In this document: one piece after another, positions 43,480-50,640 of the stretch
Layout: the number at the start of each line of letters is the position of its first letter
Position numbering within the stretch: position 1 is the stretch's first letter
Assembly (NCBI RefSeq): GCF_900009265.2
Contig: NZ_LR735002.1
Location: forward strand, 114,584 to 178,583
Origin: Planktothrix paucivesiculata PCC 9631
GTDB lineage: Bacteria > Cyanobacteriota > Cyanobacteriia > Cyanobacteriales > Microcoleaceae
Length of the DNA stretch: 64,000 bases
Reading direction: 5' to 3'
Program-made: the position numbers and the translations under genes
Notes under the pieces: model-generated
Told to the model about the DNA's origin: nothing
Database searches by the model: none
What the model saw: only the letters and a program-made list of their open reading frames with translations

Positions 43480-44649
43480 ATGCAACTCAGCAATAATGAA
43501 AGAATTGGTCAATCTTTGACATTATTAAGTCAAGCACTCTCTCCTTACGTCGAACAAAAAATGAGAGAAGTTTATGGTAATAGTTGGTTTTCTCAGGTCA
43601 ATCTTTGCCTATCAAACAAGAACAATTTCAATCGAAGTAATGAAGAAATTTTCCAAGACGTTTCTACTTTATTAACTATAATCAATCAACGCTGGGATAA
43701 AGTTTTCAAGAAATATTTATCTTCAGAAAGATATTTAATCAGTGAATTGATTGAAGTCCGAAATAGATGGGCGCATATTAATGGCTTTTCACCAGAGGAC
43801 GCTTTTCGCGCTTTAGATAGTATTCATCGGTTACTGGTGAAAATTGGTGCTGAACAGGAAAAGACTGTTGATGCTCATAAACAAATTGTTTTTAAACTTC
43901 TGAGTCAAAAACAATCTAATTTTTCTCAAGCTCAAATGTCTCAAGCCGATGAGCAAATTCGAGAGCAATTGAAAGAACTTTTAGATATTATTCCCTTTCA
44001 AGATGCGAGATTATTATTACGAGCATTAACCCATCGCAGTTATATGTTTGAAAACCCTACAAAAACACAAGGAGATAACGAACAACTGGAATTTTTAGGG
44101 GATTCTGTATTACAATTTTTAGCAGGAGATTATGTCTATGAAAAATATTTCGGTGAACAGGAAGGACAATTGACCCAGAAACGAGAAAAAATTGTTAGTA
44201 ATGAAGCGTTAGCAATATTAGCTCAGAATTTTAATTTAGGAAAATGGATAAAATTAGGGAGAGGCGAAGAATTAACCGGAGGTCGGACAAATCCAACTTT
44301 ATTAAGTAATACCTTAGAAGCGGTCATTGGAGCTTATTATAAAGATTCTGGTATTGATGCGGTTTGGGAATGGTTAAAACCGATGTTAGAACAATTAGAA
44401 ACCATAAAAATTGAGGCTAACTGTTCTCAGGTATTGAATGATGCTAAAAATACTTTTCAACATTGGGCGATAACTAATCATAAACAAAATCCTGAATATA
44501 TTGTTATTCAAGAATCTGGAAATGCTCATAATAGAGTCTTTACTGTAGCAGTTAAAGTCAATGGTATTAGTTATGGTCAGGGAACAGCTACAAGGATAAG
44601 AGATGCAGAAAAGCAAGCTGCTACCCTAGCTTTAAATAAATTAACGTGA
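43480..44649 (+). CDS. Ribonuclease III fused to an N-terminal Swt1-like HEPN domain
   Basis: 389 residues. Residues 1-125 match a Swt1-type HEPN domain, with the HEPN motif R94-NRWA-H99 in ELIEVRNRWAHINGF. Residues about 160-305 are the RNase III domain, with signature DNEQLEFLGDSVL (199-211; acidic sites E204, D208) and LSNTLEAVIGAYY (N277, E280; many RNase III proteins have Asp at 277, others Asn). Residues about 318-389 are a dsRNA-binding domain. An IS982-type insertion begins 6 bp before the stop, so the last codons are changed from KLGLI-stop to KLT-stop. RNase III cuts double-stranded RNA; the HEPN fusion suggests a special role. Confidence 0.85.
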   Translation: MQLSNNERIGQSLTLLSQALSPYVEQKMREVYGNSWFSQVNLCLSNKNNFNRSNEEIFQDVSTLLTIINQRWDKVFKKYLSSERYLISELIEVRNRWAHINGFSPEDAFRALDSIHRLLVKIGAEQEKTVDAHKQIVFKLLSQKQSNFSQAQMSQADEQIREQLKELLDIIPFQDARLLLRALTHRSYMFENPTKTQGDNEQLEFLGDSVLQFLAGDYVYEKYFGEQEGQLTQKREKIVSNEALAILAQNFNLGKWIKLGRGEELTGGRTNPTLLSNTLEAVIGAYYKDSGIDAVWEWLKPMLEQLETIKIEANCSQVLNDAKNTFQHWAITNHKQNPEYIVIQESGNAHNRVFTVAVKVNGISYGQGTATRIRDAEKQAATLALNKLT

Positions 44650-44661
44650 GTTCGATGGAGT

Positions 44662-44793
44662 GCGATCGCGATAAAACAGACGACTATTGAGCAGGCGATC
44701 GCGATAAAACAGACGACTACTGGGCAAGCGATCGCGATAAAACAGACGACTACTGGGCAGGCGATCGCGACAAAACAGACGACTATTGGGCAT
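44662..44793 (+). repeat. 33-bp minisatellite (four units) inside the IS982 element
   Basis: Four units starting at 44662, 44695, 44728 and 44761, each beginning GCGATCGCGA and containing AAAACAGACGACTA. Units differ at a few positions. They lie between the left IS end and the transposase start. The HIP1 core GCGATCGC opens each unit. Confidence 0.92.
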
Positions 44794-44863
44794 ATGATCT
44801 AATCAGTAAGCGTGGGAAAATAGAGATGTAACCAGCAAATATTAGACAATTAAGGAGGCTTTT

Positions 44864-45763
44864 ATGGATCACAGAGCATCACACTTAGACATAACAAAAG
44901 TTTTTTGTGACCTGGATGACTTTTGTCAAGTATTTGAACCCTTATTGGCACAAATGTTGTTACCAGAAGTGGTGGGTCAAAGCCGACCCAAAACCCGCTT
45001 GACTTTAAGTGAAATAATGACAATATTGATCGGATTTCATGGTTCACGTTACCGAACATTTAAAGACTTTTACCGATTACAAGTAATGGCATATTGGTCA
45101 AAAGCTATGCCTAACTTAGTCAGTTATAATCGTTTTGTTGAGTTAATGTCTTATGCTTTATTAGCACTATGTTGTTACTTTGAATATTGTTGTAAAGGCG
45201 AGGTAACTGGAACAAGTTTTATCGATTCGACCGCCTTAAAGGTCTGTCATGAAAATCGAGCAAATAGCCATAAAGTCTTTGCTGGACTAGCGGAATGGGG
45301 GAAAAGTTCAATTGGCTTTTATTTTGGATTTAAGTTACATTTAATCATCAACGACTATGGGGAAATTTTAAATTTTCAAGTCACACCTGCTAATGTTGAT
45401 GACCGAAAAGTAGTCCCAGAATTAACAGAAGGAATTGTGGGAAAAATTTTTGGAGACAAGGGATATATTTCCGAAAAATTATTTAAGCAATTACATGAAA
45501 AAGGTTTACAACTGATAACTAGGCTGAAGAAAAACATGAAAAATAAACTAATGTTGTGGTCAGATAAAATGAAATTAAGAAAAAGAGGTATAATAGAATC
45601 AGTGAATGATCAACTGAAAAACTTATGCCAAATTGAACATACAAGACATCGAAGTGTAGGTAATTTTATGGTGAATTTAGTAGCCGGAATGATTGCTTAT
45701 ACTTATCAACCTGAAAAGCCATCATTGTATGAGATTAAACAACCAGTTTATCATTTTGAATAA
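44864..45763 (+). CDS. IS982-family transposase
   Basis: 299 residues. Family motifs: TLSEIMTILIGFHGSRYRTF, the first Asp in SFIDSTALKVC, the second in IFGDKGYISEKLF, and the Glu in GIIESVNDQLKN. The frame is open. It moves the element bounded by 44644-45900. Confidence 0.93.
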   Translation: MDHRASHLDITKVFCDLDDFCQVFEPLLAQMLLPEVVGQSRPKTRLTLSEIMTILIGFHGSRYRTFKDFYRLQVMAYWSKAMPNLVSYNRFVELMSYALLALCCYFEYCCKGEVTGTSFIDSTALKVCHENRANSHKVFAGLAEWGKSSIGFYFGFKLHLIINDYGEILNFQVTPANVDDRKVVPELTEGIVGKIFGDKGYISEKLFKQLHEKGLQLITRLKKNMKNKLMLWSDKMKLRKRGIIESVNDQLKNLCQIEHTRHRSVGNFMVNLVAGMIAYTYQPEKPSLYEIKQPVYHFE

Positions 45764-45931
45764 ACTCAAATTTCCCGCGCATTAAATAAACATTAAAACT
45801 GACAAGCTAATTTCACTTCCCGCCTGATAACTTACAGCTTGTGGCTTCGCCGTGAGCGTCAGCCGAAGGGTGTGGCGATCAAACTCCATCGAACTCACGT
45901 TAAATTAGGGTTAATATAAAATGATTTGTAG

Positions 45932-45985
45932 GGGCGGGTTCACTCAGAGCTTTATAACTTACAATTGATGTTTATAAACCCGCCC
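45932..45985. repeat. GGGCGGGTT...AACCCGCCC palindromic repeat
   Basis: GGGCGGGTT at 45932-45940 pairs with AACCCGCCC at 45977-45985. It is a common dispersed palindrome of filamentous cyanobacteria. It lies just past the 3' end of the minus-strand antitoxin gene at 46004 and could act as its terminator. Confidence 0.65.
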
Positions 45986-46003
45986 AGACTTTTTCAAAAT
46001 CGA

Positions 46004-46342
46004 TTATTCTGCATCTCCTTCTATTTCTGCTTCTTTCACCTGAATTGAGATTTTAAGCCCTAAAATATTAAGTAATTCAACAAAAGTATAAATTTCTGTA
46101 CAAGTGATTGATGTTAAAACTTTATCAACTTTTTCTCGATTCATGTTATCTAAATTAAAACTTTGATCAAGTTGAGACTGAGCTTCTATAATATTGGTAA
46201 TGACTTTTTTTAATAATTGAGGTTGATCGTTACTTTCTTCTAAAGCAACTTCCAGATAAGCTGCTGCTTCTTGTGGATCTTTGAGAGATTCAATTAAATA
46301 ATTATGATAACTATCAGTAATGGGAGTTTTAACGTCTTGCAT
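46004..46342 (-). CDS. Antitoxin (HI1420-like) of a RelE-type module
   Basis: 112 residues from the ATG at 46342 (MQDVKTPITDSYHNYLIESL), chosen over an upstream Met because it matches the usual start for HI1420-type antitoxins: then KDPQEAAAYLEVALEESND. The C-terminal part (VDKVLTSITCTEIYTFVELL) replaces the usual HTH pattern of the family, although the spacing fits. It overlaps the toxin by 14 nt, toxin first. The role as antitoxin is inferred from the pairing. Confidence 0.82.
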   Translation of the reverse strand: MQDVKTPITDSYHNYLIESLKDPQEAAAYLEVALEESNDQPQLLKKVITNIIEAQSQLDQSFNLDNMNREKVDKVLTSITCTEIYTFVELLNILGLKISIQVKEAEIEGDAE

Positions 46343-46661
46343 GGTAGTCTCTCCAGTATTCTTTTGCTTTTTGAATATCTTTTTGCTGAGTGCTTTTATC
46401 TCCACCACAGAGCAATAAAATTACGGTGAACCCGACTTGTCCAAAATAAACCCGGTAGCCCGGGCCATAATTAATTTTAAATTCAAATACTCCTTCACCA
46501 ACAGAACGATAATTGCCTAAATTGCCCTCCTCAACTCGATCTAATCTGAATTTAATTTTAGCTCTTACTGTTCTATCTTGCACTGCTTCTAACCACTGTG
46601 CAAATGGAACTCTACCTTCTGGTGTAACATAACGTTGAATCTCCCTAGGTTGACTTTCCAT
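46329..46661 (-). CDS. RelE/HigB-type (HI1419, Gp49-like) toxin
   Basis: 110 residues from the Met at 46661 (an earlier Met at 46670 is possible). The pattern EIQRYVTPEGRVPFAQWLEA, then DRTVRAKIKFRLDRVEEGNL, then GVFEFKINYGPGYRVYFGQV and CGGDKSTQQKDIQKAKEYW is that of HI1419-type toxins, with the closing GGDKSTQxxDI motif. It is the fifth RelE/HigB-fold gene, whole or broken, in the window. Confidence 0.92.
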   Translation of the reverse strand: MESQPREIQRYVTPEGRVPFAQWLEAVQDRTVRAKIKFRLDRVEEGNLGNYRSVGEGVFEFKINYGPGYRVYFGQVGFTVILLLCGGDKSTQQKDIQKAKEYWRDYHARR

Positions 46662-46667
46662 AATGAT

Positions 46668-46738
46668 CATTATAGCGATCGCTCATTCCCAATTTTATCA
46701 AAACTATCCATTTTCGAGGCAAATTTTGGAATAGTTAA
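46668..46738. repeat. 65-bp dispersed repeat, copy 2
   Basis: It starts ATTATAGCGATCGCTCAT like 43254 and continues with CCATTTTCGAGGCAAATTTTG. It fills nearly all of the gap between the RelE-type toxin start and the methyltransferase gene, so it may contain the promoters of both. Confidence 0.75.
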
Positions 46739-46785
46739 GAATGGGGGTGGGTTATATTAGGATGATGATCAAAAATTTAAGCTCA

Positions 46786-47649
46786 ATGACTATGACTAAA
46801 TTTATTAATAAAATAGTCCAAGGAGATTGTATCGAAGTGATGAAAAACTTCGAGAATAACTGGATTGATATGGTATTAACTTCCCCTCCTTATGATAACC
46901 TGAGAAAATATAAAGGTTTTGTATTTCCTTTTGAAGATATTGCTGGAGAATTATACCGTGTAATTAAACCAGGGGGGGTTATGGTTTGGGTAGTTGCTGA
47001 CGCCACTATTGAGGGAAGTGAAACCGGAACTAGCTTTAAACAAGCGATATTTTTTAAAGAAATCGGTTTCAATCTTCATGATACCATGATCTTTAAAAAA
47101 AGAAATCCCATCCCCCAAATTTATCGACGGAGATATAGTAATGAATTTGAATATATGTTTATTTTTAGTAAAGGTCAAGTCGCTACCCATAACGCCCTAA
47201 TGGTAGATTGTTTACACGCCGGATTAGAACTAAATGGCACAACCTATAAAAATTATTCAAAAGATGATCAAAAACGTTCAAAAATGGCAAAACCTGTAAA
47301 GAATCAAAAAATTAAAGGGAATATTTGGGAATATGTGGTGGGAAAAAATCTCGAAGATCAAGAAGCAAAAAATCACCCCGCGCCCTTTCCCTGTGAATTA
47401 GCTCGGGATCATATTTATTCTTGGTCAAATGCTGGGGATTTAATTCTTGATCCGATGTGTGGAAGTGGGACAACTTGCAAAGTTGCTCAACAAATGGGGA
47501 GAAATTTTATCGGGATTGATATGAGTCCCGAATACTGTCAAATTGCGAGAAATCGGGTTGAAAAAGTCGATGGATTCCAGTTGCCATTGCCCCTAGATAC
47601 TATCGAATTGAATCCCAATTCTATTCCCCCGTCACCCCAATTGTCCTAA
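46786..47649 (+). CDS. Orphan DNA methyltransferase, beta-type (SPPY)
   Basis: 287 residues from the ATG at 46786; the frame is open from 46741 and the start is uncertain. The catalytic motif TSPPYDNLR comes early and the AdoMet motif LDPMCGSGTTCKVAQQMGRN late, so this is a beta-class enzyme (N4-cytosine or N6-adenine). IVQGDCIEVM at the start and FIGIDMSPEYCQIA at the end are typical. No restriction enzyme gene is adjacent. It could be a regulatory orphan; its target is unknown. Its 3' end overlaps the convergent permease gene by 4 bp. Confidence 0.9.
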   Translation: MTMTKFINKIVQGDCIEVMKNFENNWIDMVLTSPPYDNLRKYKGFVFPFEDIAGELYRVIKPGGVMVWVVADATIEGSETGTSFKQAIFFKEIGFNLHDTMIFKKRNPIPQIYRRRYSNEFEYMFIFSKGQVATHNALMVDCLHAGLELNGTTYKNYSKDDQKRSKMAKPVKNQKIKGNIWEYVVGKNLEDQEAKNHPAPFPCELARDHIYSWSNAGDLILDPMCGSGTTCKVAQQMGRNFIGIDMSPEYCQIARNRVEKVDGFQLPLPLDTIELNPNSIPPSPQLS

Positions 47650-48671
47650 TATCTAATTCTCGGATCAATACAGGCATTCAGAACATCAATTAGAATACTC
47701 GCAACCACAACAATAGCCGCGAAAAAGACAACAATTCCCTGCACTGTGGGATAGTCACGGAAACTAATGGCTTCATATAACCGATTAGCTAATCCCGGCC
47801 AAGAAAAGGTAACTTCTGTTAAAATTGCCCCCCCTAATAACGCTGCAAAAGTTAAACCTAACACCGTAATTACGGGAATCATGGCATTTTTTAAAGCGTG
47901 AGCTAAAACAATTCTTAATTCAGGAATTCCTCTGGCTCTAGCCGCTTCCACATAATCGGCTTTTAAGGTTTGTTTCAGGTTAACTCGCACAATTCTTTCA
48001 AAAATACCACTTAATAATAAACCCAAGGTTAAAGAAGGTAAACAGAGGTAATAAAGTGCGACTCCTAACTGCATTAAGTTTCCCGTAAACAAACTATCTA
48101 AGGTATATAAACCACTCCAACCTTCAGGAGTAGGAATAGTCACCGGAAATCGAGTGCCCAAGGGAAACCAACCCAACTGCACGGCAAAAATTAACTGCAA
48201 CAACATCCCCGCCCAAAACGGAGGGACTGCATAGGTAATAATTCCGAATAAACGGCCCCCCGTGTCCCAAATCGTATCGGGATGGGATGCGGCCACCGCC
48301 CCCACGGTAATTCCCACGGCCAAGGCCACGATCATACTAAATAAGGCCAGTTCAACCGTTGCGGGAAAGTGATTTTGAATAATTTGCCAAACCGTTTCGC
48401 CGCGACTGGTCAGGGAGGTGCCCAAATCCAGATGCAGGAGTTTCCCCATATAATCTAAATATTGTTGCCCTAGGGAACCATTTAACCCCAATTGCGCTCG
48501 CAAGGCTTCCTTGGCGGCGGCCGGTGCCCGAGGGCCGAGAATCGCATCCACAGGATCACCGGGCGTGGCGCGCAAGAGCAAAAAAACCACGGTGGTAATC
48601 GTCCACAACATTAAGGGGGCTAACAGTAAACGACTAAAAACGTAATATTGTAAAGATTTAGAACGAGACAT
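47646..48671 (-). CDS. DppB/OppB-type ABC transporter permease
   Basis: 341 residues with six transmembrane segments, and the permease signature EAARARGIPELRIVLAHALK (EAA loop) near residue 245. The start LLLAPLMLWTITTVVFLLLR, followed by TPGDPVDAILG, is characteristic of DppB. It imports dipeptides, oligopeptides or nickel, together with a DppC partner, ATPases and a binding protein that are not in this window. It is a lone permease gene here. Confidence 0.92.
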   Translation of the reverse strand: MSRSKSLQYYVFSRLLLAPLMLWTITTVVFLLLRATPGDPVDAILGPRAPAAAKEALRAQLGLNGSLGQQYLDYMGKLLHLDLGTSLTSRGETVWQIIQNHFPATVELALFSMIVALAVGITVGAVAASHPDTIWDTGGRLFGIITYAVPPFWAGMLLQLIFAVQLGWFPLGTRFPVTIPTPEGWSGLYTLDSLFTGNLMQLGVALYYLCLPSLTLGLLLSGIFERIVRVNLKQTLKADYVEAARARGIPELRIVLAHALKNAMIPVITVLGLTFAALLGGAILTEVTFSWPGLANRLYEAISFRDYPTVQGIVVFFAAIVVVASILIDVLNACIDPRIRY

Positions 48672-48822
48672 AATCGACTAACAATCACTTTAGACTTATA
48701 TTAAAGCCTCTGGATCAATAAACTTACAATTCACCCAAAATAAAATATAAATTTTCCCCAGAGTTACATGATTTCCGAGAAACTGTCATAATATAAAACA
48801 GATCTAACAATTATTAAACACA

Positions 48823-50331
48823 ATGGCAAGGGATTTAAGAGGATTTTTAAAACTGTTAGAAGATCGGGGACAATTACGCCGGATTCAAACCTTAGTTGAT
48901 CCTGACCTAGAAATTGCAGAAATTTCTAATCGAATGTTACAAGCCGGAGGCCCCGGTTTGTTATTTGAAAACGTTAAAGGTTCACCCTATCCGGTGGCGG
49001 TAAATTTGTTGGGGACTGAACAACGGGTTTGTTGGTCAATGAAGATGGAAAACCCCCAGGAGTTGGAGGAATTGGGGAAAAAGTTAGGGATGTTACAACA
49101 ACCTAAACCCCCGAAAAAGATATCCCAAGCTATTGATTTTGGCAAGGTTTTATTTGATGTCGTTAAAGCCAAACCCGGACGCAACTTTTTTCCTCCTTGT
49201 CAACAGATTATTATTGAAGGAGATGATGTTGATTTAAACCAAATTCCGATGATTCGTCCCTATCCTAAAGATGCGGGAAAAATTATTACTTTAGGATTAG
49301 TAATTACTAAAGATTGTGAAACCGGAACACCTAATGTCGGGGTTTATCGGTTACAATTACAATCTAAAAATACCATGACCGTCCATTGGTTATCGGTTAG
49401 AGGTGGGGCGAGACATTTACGCAAGGCGGCGGAGAAGGGAAAAAAATTAGAAATTGCGATCGCTTTAGGAGTTGATCCGTTAATTATTATGGCGGCGGCA
49501 ACTCCGATTCCCGTGGATTTATCCGAATGGTTATTTGCGGGATTATATGGCGGTTCGGGTGTACAATTAGCTAAGTGTAAAACGGTAGATTTAGAAGTTC
49601 CGGCGGACTCGGAATTTGTATTAGAAGGAACGATAACGCCTGGAGAAATATTACCCGATGGGCCCTTTGGTGATCACATGGGATATTATGGCGGCGTAGA
49701 AGATTCTCCATTAGTTAGATTTAACTGTATTACCCATCGTCAAGATCCGATTTATTTAACGACTTTTAGCGGTCGTCCGCCGAAAGAAGAAGCCATGATG
49801 GCGATCGCATTAAACCGGATTTATACCCCGATTTTAAGACAGCAAGTATCGGAAATTGTAGACTTTTTCCTTCCCATGGAAGCCTTAAGTTATAAAGCCG
49901 CTATTATCTCCATCGATAAGGCTTATCCAGGTCAAGCAAGACGGGCAGCTTTAGCGTTTTGGAGTGCCTTACCCCAATTTACTTATACCAAATTTGTGAT
50001 TGTTGTGGATAAGGATATTAATATTAGAGATCCGCGACAAGTGGTATGGGCAATTAGTTCTAAAGTTGACCCTTCCAGGGATGTTTTTATTCTTCCTGAT
50101 ACGCCTTTTGATACCTTAGATTTTGCCAGTCAAAAAATAGGATTAGGGGGAAGAATGGGGATAGATGCAACTACAAAAATCTCCCCGGAAACTAATCACG
50201 AATGGGGAGAACCTTTAGAGTCAGATATTGATACAGCCGAAATGGTAACACGACGTTGGGCAGAATATGGATTAAATGATCTGAATTTAACCGAAGTTGA
50301 CCCCAATTTATTTGGCTACGATATCAGATAG
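48823..50331 (+). CDS. ubiD: UbiD-family prenylated-FMN decarboxylase
   Basis: 502 residues. The family pattern is seen in MARDLRGFLKLLEDRGQLRR, GPFGDHMGYYGGV, RPPKEEAMMAIALNRI, and the region of the cofactor-binding E-R-E. In cyanobacteria UbiD acts in plastoquinone biosynthesis as the 4-hydroxy-3-polyprenylbenzoate decarboxylase, needing prenylated FMN from UbiX, which is not in the window. The frame and length are standard. The substrate assignment rests on family knowledge. Confidence 0.93.
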   Translation: MARDLRGFLKLLEDRGQLRRIQTLVDPDLEIAEISNRMLQAGGPGLLFENVKGSPYPVAVNLLGTEQRVCWSMKMENPQELEELGKKLGMLQQPKPPKKISQAIDFGKVLFDVVKAKPGRNFFPPCQQIIIEGDDVDLNQIPMIRPYPKDAGKIITLGLVITKDCETGTPNVGVYRLQLQSKNTMTVHWLSVRGGARHLRKAAEKGKKLEIAIALGVDPLIIMAAATPIPVDLSEWLFAGLYGGSGVQLAKCKTVDLEVPADSEFVLEGTITPGEILPDGPFGDHMGYYGGVEDSPLVRFNCITHRQDPIYLTTFSGRPPKEEAMMAIALNRIYTPILRQQVSEIVDFFLPMEALSYKAAIISIDKAYPGQARRAALAFWSALPQFTYTKFVIVVDKDINIRDPRQVVWAISSKVDPSRDVFILPDTPFDTLDFASQKIGLGGRMGIDATTKISPETNHEWGEPLESDIDTAEMVTRRWAEYGLNDLNLTEVDPNLFGYDIR

Positions 50332-50385
50332 AAGTGTATAAATCGTTGTTGCGCCGTTGTTGCGCTTCAGCGCACTTCTTATTAA

Positions 50386-50610
50386 CAGGACTTACGCAAT
50401 TACGCTATATATAGCTCATAGAAAATCGGGCAATTTTCGGCAATTTAGCTCAGAGAATCGCCAGACACCCGGATTAAATTAGTCTCAATTCATGAGTTTT
50501 AAAGCTCAATAAATTTTAGCTTCAAAGACGGATATTTAAGTTCTTGACTGAGGTATTTAGACCAGGACTTACGCAGCTACGCTATGCATAGCGTAGCTGC
50601 GTAAGTCCTG
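50386..50610. mobile_element. MITE-like element with IS701-type ends
   Basis: CAGGACTTACGCA at 50386 and its complement ending at 50610 match the terminal repeats of the IS at 12176-13455. The subterminal palindrome (ACGCTATATATAGC) also matches. The 225-bp interior has no gene. No clear target duplication is seen (TTAA left, ATTC right). It is a non-autonomous derivative that the full IS could move. Confidence 0.75.
50563..50610. repeat. 48-bp perfect palindrome made of two joined IS ends
   Basis: The sequence from 50563 is a perfect palindrome centred at 50586/50587. Its arms begin CAGGACTTACGCAGCTACGC, so it equals two IS701-type termini joined head to head. It lies at the right end of the MITE-like element, just before the 3' end of the large TPR gene. 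Confidence 0.9.
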
Positions 50611-50640
50611 ATTCTATTGTTAAATTCAATTATTAGGCTT

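Larger units (their letters stand above)
44644..45900 (+). mobile_element. IS982-family insertion sequence, complete
   Basis: 1257 bp with terminal repeats ACGTGAGTTCGATGGAG at the left and the exact complement at the right (ending 45900). The target duplication TAAATTA is at 44637-44643 and 45901-45907. The left end holds four 33-bp tandem units before the transposase gene. It inserted at the very end of the HEPN-RNase III gene, changing only its last codons. Confidence 0.92.

Noticed and set aside
44278..44350. Asn at the position of a catalytic Asp in the RNase III domain as proof of inactivity
   Set aside because: Asn is found at this site in other RNase III groups, and the main acidic residues E204, D208 and E280 are present.
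44662..44793. Regular repeats that could be taken for a CRISPR array
   Set aside because: The 33-bp units are directly adjacent with no unique spacers, and there are no cas genes. It is a minisatellite inside an IS.
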